64,000 nt of DNA from NCBI GenBank assembly GCA_964017065.1, contig OZ024788.1, positions 4,108,887 through 4,172,886 on the forward strand, given 5' to 3'. A model generated the notes under the pieces. It worked only from the letters and a program-made list of their open reading frames with translations, was not told where the DNA came from and ran no database searches. This document shows, one piece after another, positions 13,901 to 23,903 of this stretch (the stretch's first letter is position 1; each line of letters begins with the position of its first letter). This stretch comes from Haliclona indistincta (lineage: Eukaryota; Porifera; Demospongiae; Haplosclerida; Chalinidae). Both the position numbers and the translations under genes were made by a program.

Positions 13901-16747
13901 GATGGAAGAAGATACATCTCCTATTGCCAGAGCGCCAAAAAATGCCATCTCTGCCCAATCCCACGCCCTCCCCACAACCCACCCACCCCTATGTGGGTCT
14001 CTCGTGATTGCAGAGTACGAAATAATTTTGTTCCAAATACGGCAAGTGCTATTGGAGTGTGGCTACACCCATTTTCCGTGTAAAATGGGCAAGTAATAGC
14101 CAGGACACTGTAGATTATATTGTACAAAGGGCAGCAAGAAAGAATAGTCCAGGAAATCCTGGCTTAAATCTCGTGAATTTATTTTGCTAATTACATTGCC
14201 AGCAACAGGAGTCCTGTAATATCTTTGTACATGACTACATCGATCTGTATTAATGGCTGACTTCTCTGGGTGCTCTAGACGTATCAGATTGCTGAATACC
14301 TGATTGCTCATAGCTTCACATCGTGAAAAACAGTGTGAACTCAGTTCGAAGTTTTGCAAAAAACTGGTTACTGATAGCTATACACCAATGATAGTACATG
14401 TATGTCTAGCAGCTAGTAAAGAATCTTCTAGCTTTCACTTTTATTGTATGTGAAAAATCTTTGTACAAATTAGTCACTTGAAAATCGTAGATCTAGCATG
14501 GTTTAACCCTTTAACCCATATTGTCGCCTTTTGGCGACATACATGCTTCAGACACCATAACTTCATCAAAAAGTGTTAAAATATCCCCAAATTAAGCTAA
14601 ATTGAAGAATACAAATAACCCTAAAAATCCACTGGTTTTCGGTGCGCCCCCTTCGCTAAACGTTATGGCACTGGCATTTTTCTATGGCTTCGATGTAAAT
14701 TCCCCAACATTTTAAGAAAAACAAAATGGCTGCCAAGAAAATTTGGACATTTTATGGCTTCAGAGTGCTCGTAAAACACATTTTGGCGCATTCTCTATGA
14801 TCTGGGCTACATTTTGCACTCACCAAAACCACTGCTATTTGTATGTACTTTTCAGTAGCCAGCCCCAAAGTACTAACTTTGAGCAAAATTTGACGAGGTC
14901 GTTGTACTTAATCAGCTTCACTTCCGAAGTGGGAGGGGCGTATCGGCCGACTTGAGTGTGGGCAATTGCGGCTACTCACTGGCGTAAAAGGACACAAATT
15001 TGAGACCAGTAGCACAAAAGACACACGAGATATTCACGAGAGAAGTGGTCAGCATTTACGAGGTTAAAATTTCAGCAAAATAATTTAGTAATTAAAGGGT
15101 TAAGGGCCGTGGCTGCAGTCAATAAACATTATAGCATCTAGTTTTGTCTTGGCATGGAAAGTGTTCAGCATGGAAAACGCTAAAGATAAATCACCACTAG
15201 TCTATAGTTTAATAGTAAAAGCAGAAAATACAGCTAGAAACTACCTCATACAGTGTCGACATGCAACTACACTATTGTAGCAATCAAGAGACCTTGATCG
15301 AAGAATAATTGCTTGGCTGCTACATGTACATGTACATAAATCACAGCAAAAAAGAACAGCTTCTGGTAGCAAACTGCACTTTCTTGAACGAGACCATTGC
15401 AAAAATGTTTGTTTGTAAACTCTACAGCTCACAAGTAATATGCCATCACTTTCAAGAAAAAAAATAGCTAACCAAGCACAAAGAAACGAAGGTGTTGTGT
15501 TTTTACCTGCAGCACAATACCGTCAATGTTGGGGTGACGGTATTGTAGACTAACACACATAATCAGACATTGAATACACATAGTACCTTCAGTCAACAGG
15601 TATTCATGTTTAACTTGCGCAGCCAAAGTGAGTTGGTCAGCTTTCTCTAGCGCTTGCGTTACTTCATTCCATGTTGGACCTAACTTTGTGTCGAGCCAGT
15701 ACTGCAGCATCTCTAACTTGCAACGATCAGAGTCGTTCGGATACTTTGACTCGATTTCTTTCAGTTTTGAAACGGGCACACCCAGCATTGCACCGAACAA
15801 GAACCATTTTTCCTGTTTCTTCAGCGCCTCCATTAGCTGTTGAAGCGTTGGAGCACCTGTTGGAACACAGCAAACATAGTAATAACAAGAGTACATAATA
15901 CAATAAATTCAGTTCAGATTTTAGAAGACACACCCCAAAACTTGTAGCTGTGCGGTAACGTGTACATGCAACAGACTTTTTGTTAATGTTATACTTCTAA
16001 TAATGCTGAATCTGCACTTTCATCTTAGCTGGAATTAGCATGATAAGATTGGTGCAGTTCAGTAGAATAGTGGTTTAGCCATAAAAAATTATATAATATT
16101 TAACTAACAACGAGCCACACATAAAAATTGAAAATTCCATGGACACAGAACAAAATAACATATTTGCATACAAAAAATATGCTTGCTAACACAATGAATA
16201 GTGCACCTATCATGCCCCACATTCCCAATAGAGGCAACCTTCAGACGATGTGAGGATCAGACATTGACAGAGCTCAGTACAGCTTTAAATACAATTACAC
16301 TGACCAGTAACACCAGTCACTCCATGATATGTACCGTCTCTACTCGCTCCTGCTCCTTGCTTGATGTCTACAGACAAGGCGACTAACAGTAAACAAGCAT
16401 AAAGGGGCGGGATTTTAATATCTCGCGCTCGCGAGCTGCTTGTTTTTACCTTGGTATTCTTTGCGCAGTATACACGCGAACTCTTTGTCTCTTTTCTCTA
16501 TTACGGCGACCAGAGCACTGAACAGGTGAGGCGACGTGTTGATCTTTCCCAATGCTTCGGATGTGAGTGAGGCTATGTTGTCTCGAGTACCTCTGCCAGT
16601 GACAGTAACGGCGTTATCGTGTCCCGCCTGACAAACAAGATCAGCTTGGAGGAGATCAGAGGCATATGATGATACGTCAGCTATCGGTATACGACGGTTG
16701 ATGTCTGCAATATGTGATTTGATCACAGAGTACTCGGGACTCGCCAT
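1660..16747 (-). CDS. Gene A: CARD-like/death-domain adaptor with tandem UPA-like repeats (18 exons, 3' end outside window)
   Basis: Proposed exons: 16747-16450, 15856-15587, 11901-11159, 11101-11083, 11013-10702, 10555-10451, 10374-10346, 10292-10262, 9069-8969, 8902-8768, 8710-8447, 8396-8256, 4368-4197, 3695-3595, 3528-3394, 3332-3066, 3008-2868, 1891-1660. All have GT/AG edges and matching phases, giving 1165 residues and an open 3' end. Residues 1-99 are a CARD-like helical domain and 100-189 a death domain (WFLFGAMLGVPVSKLKEIE, then MLQYWLDTKLGPTWNEV). Residues 191-437 match the helical middle region of gene B; 445-547 look CARD-like; 549-582 form a short coiled coil. Residues 605-1165 hold four beta-rich repeats with a GW(D/E)V motif and a YCEMTL strand. 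The start at MASPEY was chosen because it follows the cysteine-rich leader and gives a first exon like gene B's; an upstream Met at 16765 is possible. The role in death-fold signalling is inferred from domains. The large introns carry mobile elements. Confidence 0.72.
2005..2690 (+). repeat. tRNA-derived SINE-like copy (degraded)
   Basis: It begins GGGTGCTCTTCCAGGTTCACTG with a changed box B and continues with ACCCACCCATCTGTAAAATG, GTACCTGGTC and a tail ending GCCTGGCTCCAGGAGGG. The same order occurs near 4.6 and 51.09 kb. Preceded by a (GT)n tract at 1954-1996. Confidence 0.45.
3740..4010. repeat. Diverged small foldback related to 7236-7846
   Basis: Inverted arms hold GCTAAAACTGCTCGAGCAAG and CATCTGCCATCTTTGGGAAA. 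It lies in the intron between gene A exons 4368-4197 and 3695-3595, right next to the 3695 acceptor. Confidence 0.55.
4590..5160 (+). repeat. tRNA-derived SINE-like copy
   Basis: GGGTGCTCTGCCTGGTTCAC leads into CTGGTTCGAAGAATCCC, CCTGTAAAATGGGTACCTGG and GCCTGGCTCCAGGAGGG. It is collinear with the 2.0 kb copy as part of the gene A segmental duplication. Confidence 0.45.
5319..6540. repeat. Interspersed repeat with foldback 5' part, copy 1
   Basis: The first about 390 bp (5319-5709) is an inverted repeat with arms holding TTTCTATCGAAATC, GGATGTAG and AGACCATAGATCCCTACATC. It is followed by a unique tail (GAGCCCCGCCCACACTTG, TTGGTCACGTGCG, a GAA-rich tract) to GCCGCCATCTTGTTTTC. The short frames in the tail recur in other copies but have no known motif. 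It lies in gene A's intron between the 8256 and 4368 exons. Confidence 0.65.
7236..7846. repeat. Foldback element of about 600 bp in a gene A intron
   Basis: The arms match over nearly their full length, meeting around 7545: TTGCAAGTAGCTG / CTAGCC outside, then CCTATCGATAGGCATCG, GAAGCTAAAACTGCTC and CGAGCGCTGCTCGTACG inside. A smaller, more diverged relative is at about 3740-4010 (GCTAAAACTGCTCGAGCAAG). No coding. Confidence 0.65.
10062..10213. repeat. Foldback hairpin in gene A intron 8
   Basis: The arms TGCCTACC, GGTGTATCA and CAATAACCATTAATCC pair around a GC-rich loop at about 10121-10139, followed by the perfect palindrome CATGATATAACATATG...CATG at 10188-10213. The rest of 9070-10060 shows no feature I can support. 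Confidence 0.5.
11984..13555. mobile_element. Large foldback MITE in gene A intron 2, with a second MITE nested inside
   Basis: Nearly perfect inverted arms run from TACAGTGCTCCACACGAAG on the left to its complement on the right, with TA flanks at 11982-11983 and 13556-13557. The arms meet near 12.57 kb, so about 1.2 kb folds into one hairpin once the nested 355 bp element is removed. TA duplication fits the Tc1/mariner group. No coding capacity is apparent. Confidence 0.72.
13023..13377. mobile_element. 355 bp GC-rich TIR element, copy 1
   Basis: The TIR is CAGTACCGCTCACGAGTAAG with TA on both sides. It interrupts the right arm of the 1.2 kb foldback; the left arm shows the empty site. The interior is rich in CCGCGGG motifs, unlike the AT-rich surroundings. 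A second copy of identical length is at 43486-43840 in reverse orientation. Confidence 0.78.
14507..15099. mobile_element. TTAA-flanked MITE with TIR CCCTTTAA in gene A intron 2
   Basis: CCCTTTAACCC at the left and AATTAAAGGG at the right are inverted, with TTAA at 14503-14506 and 15100-15103. The pattern is piggyBac-like. The interior contains TCGCCTTTTGGCGA and short frames without motifs. Confidence 0.5.
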
Positions 16748-16827
16748 TTTCCCGCTCGAGCACACTCAGCTCCTCCTACAAAATAGGTGTGACCAATCAG
16801 CTGTTTACAGTGCAGGGAGTGACTATT

Positions 16828-17142
16828 TTACTTCACTACTGCTTCACTGGTCCATTTGAGAGCATCTGCTTCAAGTTTACACACACACAAATAATTATGT
16901 TTGTTACTAGCAAATATCATGAAAGGAAGGTGACATATCGCCCATGCCAAGTGCATAGAGCATGCAGCTGAATCATTGGGATCATCATCATCTCGAGACA
17001 ACCAGTCTTTCAGAATCATTCGAATGAACTCATCCTTCTCTTTGTACTCCTTTTCATATTTACTCACTAGAACACCATCCTTCAATAGCGCATGTGAGCG
17101 GCAAAGTCTGTGCATTTCCACTGTTCTGATGCTGTGATCCAC
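16828..17142 (-). pseudogene. Death-domain-like terminal exon or fragment
   Basis: After an acceptor-like TTATTCAG near 17.14 kb, a frame of about 104 codons reads LVSKYEKEYKEKDEFIRMIL and KDWLSRDDDDPNDSAACSMH, resembling helices 3-5 of a death domain, and ends at a stop at 16828. No upstream exon was found, because the neighbouring DNA is the DENND2-tail duplicate. It may be the last exon of a truncated relative of genes A and B. The match is by eye and weak. Confidence 0.35.
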
Positions 17143-17367
17143 TGAATAATTTTAAGAGTAGATCCATCTGTCTTCTTGATACTTACCGATATGGATCAAA
17201 TTTTGTAGATTTAATTTTCAACATGCAGTCGTTATTCGAAAATAAAATCCTGTCGAAAATAGCCGGCTATACGGTATATGGTGTACCCTCACACTGTGAA
17301 GTAGAGCTATGGTTATCATACCAAGCTTTTTTTAACAGTGAGCATAACTTTCTCTAACAATCTGTAG

Positions 17368-17882
17368 AGTGAAGATTTTCTCAAGAGTTTTAGTCATTCA
17401 AAATCAACTAAACGGGTAAGACCAATAAGTCCTTAGCTACACTCATGCATATTACAATGTCCAAGTCACGATTTCATATTATGTTTCAGGCGTTCCAGCT
17501 CACTGAAACGTTCGAGGTGTTTGTTGAAGAGAGAGAGAGAACCCACAGAAAGCACTGACAGTAATGGAAGGTGAGTTACCATAGCAATGTACTGCCTACA
17601 ATGTACTGCTTTGCTTAGCAATGTTCGAGAAGAGATTAGCTGAAATGAAAGAACGAAGTCATGACATTGAATTGTAAGTGACTCCATACTGTGTGTGAGT
17701 GTGTTGTGAGTGTGCTTGTACACCGCTTGCAGGTTTAGTTCAAAAAGATCACGATTCCATTTCGGCAAAAAGAAAGGTATGCATGCAACACTGTAGTGTA
17801 CATACTTTTGTCTGCAAACCACTGAGTTAGTACTTTACATCTGTTTTGTCTTGTTTCCACAGTTGCTCCAGTTCGCTTGTGA
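17368..17882 (+). pseudogene. Duplicated 3' end of the DENND2-type gene, copy 1
   Basis: The last five exons of the gene ending at 46178 are recognisable, including EDFLKSFSHSKSTKR and the final VAPVRL with a TGA at 17880-17882. An extra GA in the AFQLTETFEVFVEE exon shifts the frame, and FLE at its start is missing. There is no DENN domain upstream, so it is a truncated duplicate. Homology begins just after the CA microsatellite position of the parent. Confidence 0.72.
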
Positions 17883-18480
17883 TAGAGACTTTATTTTTAC
17901 AATTGCGTACAATCTTATGGTCTAACAAACTACAAGAAAATAAAAAGATTTCTATCGAAATCAAAAGGATGTAGGGTTGTGAAATCTACCACTGGTCAAC
18001 AATGTAAACTAACAAGGAACAAGCATGGAAGGGTAACACGATTGACTTGCTAACAGACCATAGATCCCTACATCAGTGGCTGCTGTAGTTGACTATAGCT
18101 AGTTCAGCTTAGCTTGTTGCTGTTGACTGACACCTGACGTGCATTCAGCTTGTGACAGCTTATGTACAGCCACTGATGTAGGGATCTATGGTCTGTTAGC
18201 AAGTCAATCGTGTTACCCTTCCATGCTTGTTCCTTGTTAGTTTACATTGTTGACCAGTGGTAGATTTCACAACCCTACATCCTTTTGATTTCGATAGAAA
18301 TTTTTTTATTTTCTTGTTTGTGTCCTTTTTTTCTTTTTCAGTGAAGTACAGTTCAATATCATGCAATTACTGTGCCATCTTTGTTTCCACCATTGGTTCG
18401 GTTTTCCTGTTGTTGATGGCTTTTCTTTATTATTAACAATTTTAAACTTGTAGCTAAATAATTCTTATGCTTTAGATATC

Positions 18481-19178
18481 TAGTCTGGTCCCCAGACCCT
18501 TCGAATGATTATAAAAAATGCAAAAGAAAGGATTAAAAACGCGAAGGAAAAAATTCGAGGAGGCGGTGAAGGGTCTGGTGCATGGGCTTGAACTCACTCG
18601 GAACATAGGAATGTTGTGGGCGTGGTATTGAAGTACATTTTTTTAATTTTTGTGGTTATTATACAAACTACACGTGGGTGATGGCTACAGCTGTAGTTTC
18701 TGCCGTAGCGCCAGCTGCACCAAAGTGTAGGCTATGCGATGCACTGCTTCCCAAGTGTAGAGAACGTCGACTTTTGTCGAGTGACAACTCCAAACAAGTC
18801 GTGCACAAGGCAGCACAGCTACTGAGTGAGAGCGTTCCTGGTAGAATGCTATATGATGCTGATGTTGAAGCGTACCTCAAGGAACCAGCTGCTATAGAAC
18901 TATCTGTTCGCGGCGAACAGATGGATAGCCGAGCGCAGCAGCAGCACAAGAAATGGCTTCATCAACCATGTTTCACTCAGCTCAGTGCACGCCTACAGCG
19001 TTCCTGTGGTTGTTAATTGGAAATTCCAGTACGCCGGAATGCTGGCGTACTGTTCCGAGTGAGGTCAAGCCCATGCACCAGGCCCTACTTCTCATTCACT
19101 TTTCGCTCCACCCCCTTGCCACACCCATTCAATTGAACGCTTTGTACGATCCGCTATTGGGCCTGGGGAACCAGGCTA
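18481..19178. mobile_element. MULE-like element carrying an open frame, 9-bp duplication (8/9)
   Basis: The ends TAGTCTGGTCCCCAG and CTGGGGAACCAGGCTA are inverted and resemble the MITE TIRs at 37 kb. The flanks are TTAGATATC and GTAGATATC. The surrounding repeat, also present near 5.86 and 63.81 kb, lacks this insertion. The element encloses a 112-codon frame with a Cys cluster. Confidence 0.6.
18678..19016 (+). CDS. 112-aa open frame inside the MULE-like element, possible zinc-binding module
   Basis: The product begins with Ala-rich residues and then KCRLCDALLPKCRERRLL, followed by a charged helical stretch (VVHKAAQLLSESVPGRMLYD) and LHQPCF. The C-x2-C pair with a later Cys suggests half of a zinc-binding domain cut off by the element's 3' part. 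I do not recognise the family. It could be a captured host exon or a transposase N-terminus. Codon use is more GC-rich than the flanks. Confidence 0.4.
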   Translation: MMATAVVSAVAPAAPKCRLCDALLPKCRERRLLSSDNSKQVVHKAAQLLSESVPGRMLYDADVEAYLKEPAAIELSVRGEQMDSRAQQQHKKWLHQPCFTQLSARLQRSCGC

Positions 19179-20146
19179 GTAGATATCAGCTCGCCTACGC
19201 ATGCATGAATACATAACAGTGCATACGAGCCCCGCCCACACTTGTTTACGGCGGTTATAATTATCTGGCAAGGCAGAATGGTGATTCTGCGCTTGCTAGC
19301 TTACCGCTCTTCGAAGACTCCAGACAAATAAACGGCGTGGCGATATTCAAGCTTGTGCTTGGTCACGTGCGCTAACCACAGCTTGGTCACGTGCGTATTG
19401 CGCAATCACTAATGGCGTCTAACACTTAGCTGACAATGGATCACGATCGAGAAATCGCGGAAATTATTTCGCCGTTTCGCTAAAAACTAAGTTCAAAAGG
19501 CACATACCAGGAGAATTTCACGACTGTTCGTGGGTGTTTTGGTCTCGGCACTGCTCGCGTAAAGGTGCTAGGCGAGTGGAAGAAAGAAAGAAGAAAGAAG
19601 AAAGAAAGAAGAAAACGAAGATGACGAAACTCGATTTTCACCGTTTCCAGGTTCGTCACTTTAGTAACAATCTCGAGCGATCTCCTTGCTACGGTAAGAC
19701 GGGGCAACGCCAGATAGCAGATTTAAGTGTCTTTGGACGTATAAAATTCATCACCAGGCGAAATATCAGCGTTTGAACGCTAATACATTGTATGTAGCCG
19801 CCATCTTGTTTTCTCGTTCAACCCTACATAGGGAGACACTACCGTGTCTCCCTAATAGAGCTCAACAAAACTTATCATTCTCTGCTTATTTCTAGTCCTC
19901 ATGGAGTGACCTGTAAAGCTATTGTATTTGTGTCTGCTTAATTCTTATAACCATTATGAATTAAAACATGTGCTATAAAAAGGATACTGTGTGTTTTAAC
20001 GAGTCAAAGTACATGTAGTTATTAATAGTTAATTAATAGTTATTTAGATATTAGTCGAGTCATAATAATAACAGTTACATGTAGTTAATAATAGTTAATT
20101 TAATAGTTGAGTCCTAATAATAGTTACATGTACTTAGTCAACCAAA

Positions 20147-22219
20147 CTATTGGCTTTCTGAAGGTAATTTGGGACAATTGTATTCAAAATGTCCATTTTT
20201 ACCACAATTAGGACACAGGGCATCTTCATCTCCATGAGCAAAGTCACAATCTTTAGGTTCTTTAAAGCATTTGTTGCGAGCATTTTGTTTACAGGATAAA
20301 ACCTTTACACGTGGTAGACCAACTCCTCCATTCTGTTCAAAAAAGTTCTTTTCTTCATCAGTATGCTGGTAGTAACAATCTTCGTCTCCATATTGACAGC
20401 AGAATTTGTGAGGGCATCGCTTATTACAGTCACTTACTCCTTCCATAGCATTCACATTTTCATACATCTTTACATCTTCCATGCCTGCAGGAGAGTCTTC
20501 TCCCAATTGCTGCAAAAAGTTGTCAACGTCGAAGGATTGTGATTGTCCATTGGTGTCGTGTACATTCCTTTTAAAAACTAACAGCAGATCATCGGATGTT
20601 GAACTAAGCCAGCAATATCGAAATGGCCATCGAGAGACTTTCTCAAGCTCTTTGCACCAATCATCAGTAGGCTCATGTCCAGGAAAGAAATTGTGTTTTA
20701 TATGCATCAACACTCCTATAAGAAAGAATGGTAGTCCCTCATCATTAAGCTTGAAATTTCTATTGACAAATGTGATGTCGTCCAAGTGATCATCAAGATA
20801 TATAACAGCAACATTCTCTCTATTATTGTCTGATAATTGTTTTATCCTACTGGCAAGAGCTTGTTTCCAACTGTAGACTTCAACCTTCCAGCCTTTTTTC
20901 AGAGCTTTTTCGATACCACTTCTAAAGTCCCCATCACCCGAAACTACAGCTAATGTTGCTGGTTCCTCTTCATAGGCAGTAGCAACAATATCAGCAGTCA
21001 TTGCTGTATCAACTTCCTTTTCCTTTCCTGTCCACTTACTCCTCTCATAAATATTTGTGACACAACCATACTCCTCAAGTTTCTTCCACAAGGCGTCAAC
21101 ATGGGGTGGCTCAGAACCATAAAGTTTGCAGTCTGCAATTTTTCGACCTTTTCTAATGAAATCAGTCAAATTCACAAGGTCGAAAGAAACCCGATGATCC
21201 TTCTTAAGGATCAAACAATCATTATTTCTTGCAGCCACCTCTTGTGCACTGATCCATAAGTTTGAGTTGTCAATAAAAATCATTACTGGCTTGCTGTCAT
21301 CAGAATCTCGAGAAGTTTTAGGAACAGGCTGAGAATGAGCGGAACCATCATGATCAGGGTCGAGGCAACCTGATCTAGACCTTTGCGAAACAACAACATC
21401 ACGAATATCTGTGGGATTCGGATATAACACATGATATGAACGAGAGTTTAATACATTTTTAGCTTCTAGAGTAGTTTTGCTGAAGGAGGATATTTGAGGG
21501 TCAAAATTATTGGAGTCTTGAAAATAAGGTGATCGAGAGCTCAGCAGAGTGAAGTCTTTAGTAGATACTGGTGCATGATTAGTTGAGGCCCTAGCCGACA
21601 TTGGCCGAGAAATTGATTGCTTTGTAGGTGTCGAGGTACCTGATGTAGATCGAGAGCTCAGTTGAGAGAAAGATTCATTAGGTCTTGAGGAACCTGAAGT
21701 GGGTCGAGAGCTCGGTTGAGAGGAATATTTGTTAGGTGTCGAGGCACCTGACGCGGCTTGAGAGCTCAGTTGGGAGGTATGTTTTGTATTGGTAGGTGTT
21801 GTGGTACCAGAGAAAGGTTGAGTGCTGTGCCGAGAAGAATTAGTTTTAGTTGTAGGTGTTGAGGTGCCTGATGCAGGTGGTTGGGAGAAATGGGCACCTG
21901 AAGTAGGTCGAGAAGTCGGTTGAGAGGAACATTTGTTAGCTGTCGAGGCACTTGATGTTGATGGTTTGGTATGTGTCGAGGCACCTTTTTTTGAATTCTT
22001 ACCGCATGCACCATGAGACCGGGATCCATTAGAACGTCTATTATGTCGAGCAGGCATAGACCGAGAAGGTCCAGACCGGTTATGATCGTGACTTGGGCGG
22101 TCAGCTACCAACGCTGGAGACGATGCTACGGTTTGTGGTCGCGAGGTTGAAAGAGATGTCGGTTTACTAGCAACTATTTGGGCATATGACTTGATGGACG
22201 GCTTCGTTTGTGAATCCAT
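20147..22219 (-). CDS. NYN-domain RNase-like protein with two CCCH and one CCHC zinc motif (intact, 690 aa)
   Basis: This is a single-exon frame. Residues 1-310 are low-complexity Ser/Thr/Pro/Gln repeats of the type SSQPSSRPTSG. A NYN (PIN-like) domain follows at about 311-470. It keeps the acidic metal-binding set: IFIDNSN (D317), KEKEVDTA (D404) and SGDGDF (D429, D431). The C-terminus has CCCH-like clusters around 602-619 and 643-662 (C-x7-C-x6-C-x3-H), then a CCHC knuckle CPNCGKNGHFEYNC. NYN domains act as endoribonucleases in MARF1 and Regnase-like proteins, so RNA cleavage with zinc-finger targeting is likely (inference). The start MDSQTKPS is conserved in the copy near 60.74 kb; the frame runs open 54 codons upstream through a TG-rich repeat. 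The stop replaces a Trp codon of the 47 kb copy. Confidence 0.8.
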   Translation of the reverse strand: MDSQTKPSIKSYAQIVASKPTSLSTSRPQTVASSPALVADRPSHDHNRSGPSRSMPARHNRRSNGSRSHGACGKNSKKGASTHTKPSTSSASTANKCSSQPTSRPTSGAHFSQPPASGTSTPTTKTNSSRHSTQPFSGTTTPTNTKHTSQLSSQAASGASTPNKYSSQPSSRPTSGSSRPNESFSQLSSRSTSGTSTPTKQSISRPMSARASTNHAPVSTKDFTLLSSRSPYFQDSNNFDPQISSFSKTTLEAKNVLNSRSYHVLYPNPTDIRDVVVSQRSRSGCLDPDHDGSAHSQPVPKTSRDSDDSKPVMIFIDNSNLWISAQEVAARNNDCLILKKDHRVSFDLVNLTDFIRKGRKIADCKLYGSEPPHVDALWKKLEEYGCVTNIYERSKWTGKEKEVDTAMTADIVATAYEEEPATLAVVSGDGDFRSGIEKALKKGWKVEVYSWKQALASRIKQLSDNNRENVAVIYLDDHLDDITFVNRNFKLNDEGLPFFLIGVLMHIKHNFFPGHEPTDDWCKELEKVSRWPFRYCWLSSTSDDLLLVFKRNVHDTNGQSQSFDVDNFLQQLGEDSPAGMEDVKMYENVNAMEGVSDCNKRCPHKFCCQYGDEDCYYQHTDEEKNFFEQNGGVGLPRVKVLSCKQNARNKCFKEPKDCDFAHGDEDALCPNCGKNGHFEYNCPKLPSESQ

Positions 22220-22471
22220 GTTTGCATGCAGGTACACGGTAGACAATGGGTGGGGCTGCGTCATGTTGCATGCAGCGTGGTTGCCAGGCGTGGCTAGAGC
22301 CATAGAGCCTAAAGAGATTAATTTTAAAAAGCAAACACACACGTACACGCACATGCACATGACTATATACAGTGTACTCACACACTGTATGAAGTAGAGC
22401 TATGGTTATCATACCAAGCTTATTTTCTTCTTTTTCTTTATGTGAATATAACTTTCTATATCAAACTGTAG

Positions 22472-22984
22472 AGATAAGATTTTCACAAGAGTTTTAGTCA
22501 TGCATTCAAAATCAACTAAACGGGTAAGAACAATAGTTCATAACTTCCTTAGCTACACTCATGCATCTACCGTCTAAGTCACGATTCCATTTTATTTTGT
22601 TACAGTTTTTATAGGCGTTCCAGCTCACTCAAATGTTTGAGGTGTTTGTTGAAGAGAAAGAGAACCCACAGAAAGCACAGACAGTAATGGAAGGTGAGTT
22701 ACCATAGCAATGTACAATGTACTGCTTTGCTTAGGAATGTTTGAGAAGAGATTAGCTGAAATGAAAGAACGAAATCATGACATTGAATTGTGAGTGACTC
22801 CATGCATACTGCGTGCGAGTATGTTGTGAGTGTGCTTGTACATCACTTGAAGGTTTAGTTCAAAGAGATCACGATTCCATTTCGGCAAGAAGAAAGGTAC
22901 GCATGCAATTTGTCTGCAAACCACTGAGTTAGTACTTTACGTCTGTTTTGTCTTCTTTCCACAGTTGCTCCAGTTCGCTTGTGA
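22472..22984 (+). pseudogene. Duplicated 3' end of the DENND2-type gene, copy 2
   Basis: The same terminal exons are present and more intact: AFQLTQMFEVFVEEKENPQKAQ, MFEKRLAEMKERNHDIEL, FSSKRSRFHFGKKK and VAPVRL with a TGA. The exon equivalent to REDFFKSF reads AGATAA and so has a stop, and FLE is also changed to a stop. It begins next to the 5' end of the intact NYN gene. Confidence 0.72.
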
Positions 22985-23343
22985 TAGAGACTTTATTTTT
23001 TACAATTACGTACAATCTTATGGTCTAACAAACTATACAACAAAACTTATCATTTTCTGCTTATTTCTCGTCCTCATGGAGTGACCTATAAATTATTATT
23101 GTGTAACTGTATTTCTGTTTTTTATGTCTAGCTCTTATTGTTATTATATAAAAAATACAATTAATATAACTTGGTGGATCACACACTACTGTCACATACA
23201 ATAAACTAAAAGTGATGATTTACAAAAATAACAAGCAATTGTATATATCACAACTTTAAAAGGTGAAAGGATAATTACGTAGTGAGTCTGTCACTTTCAT
23301 AACATTGCATGATGTGTTTGTGTAATAGATGTGTGTGAACTAT

Positions 23344-23740
23344 CTATTCAGCATCATCAGATTTCTTCAGCTGAGGACAGTTCTGTGTGAAATGTCCACA
23401 CATGTCTCTGCAGTTAAGGCACCAGGCGTCTTCCTCTCCATGAGCAAAATGACACTCTTTTATGTCTTTCTTGCAATTAGGATAAAACGAACATGGCTTT
23501 GCCTCAGGCTTTCCCAACGGATTTCCTTGGCCCTGGTTCTTTCTAAAAAACTCTTCTCATCCTCCGTGTGCTTGTATTGGCACCAAAGTCAAAATATGCA
23601 GTTGATTTTGAATGGGCAAGGGTCAAAATACAGTTGAGTTTCTGTGGAGGATGTGACCTTCTCTTTATTCGCCATGGCTTATCATAATCAGCGGATTCGG
23701 ATACAGATTCATCATCGTAACCATGACATGCTTTCAATCA
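23344..23740 (-). pseudogene. C-terminal remnant of a third NYN-family gene
   Basis: The minus strand translates to a zinc-motif tail like the intact paralogue's: CPFKINCIF, an in-frame TGA, LWCQYKHTEDEKSFF, then PCSFYPNCKKDIKECHFAHG (CCCH) and WCLNCRDMCGHFTQNC (CCHC-like with altered spacing), ending before a TAG at 23344. No NYN domain is attached. The remnant lies between the second DENND2 tail copy and the frameshifted NYN gene, as expected after tandem duplication and decay. Confidence 0.6.
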
Positions 23741-23903
23741 TGCTACATCTTGAGTTTGGATTTTACACCATTAAACATAATAGTCCATAGCAAAGTCTTA
23801 TGTACACACATAAGTATGATCTACTGTAAGAGCAACAACTAACTGTCACAGCTAATGATAGGAAAGTAATTACACATGTATGTATAATGATAGTCATGAC
23901 CGG

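Larger units (their letters stand above)
17934..19850. repeat. Interspersed repeat with foldback 5' part, copy 2
   Basis: The foldback is at 17934-18317 and the tail continues to about 19.85 kb, interrupted by the MULE-like element at 18481-19178. It sits exactly between sequences contiguous near 46.22 kb (TCTAACAAACTA / TAGAGCTCAACAAAAC), so it is an insertion in the DENND2-tail/NYN unit. The right end carries the small palindrome TAGGGAGACAC...GTGTCTCCCTA. Confidence 0.65.

Noticed and set aside
20481..20789. Plus-strand 102-codon frame opposite the NYN gene (and its copy at 47696)
   Set aside because: It is an antisense shadow of the zinc-finger coding region.
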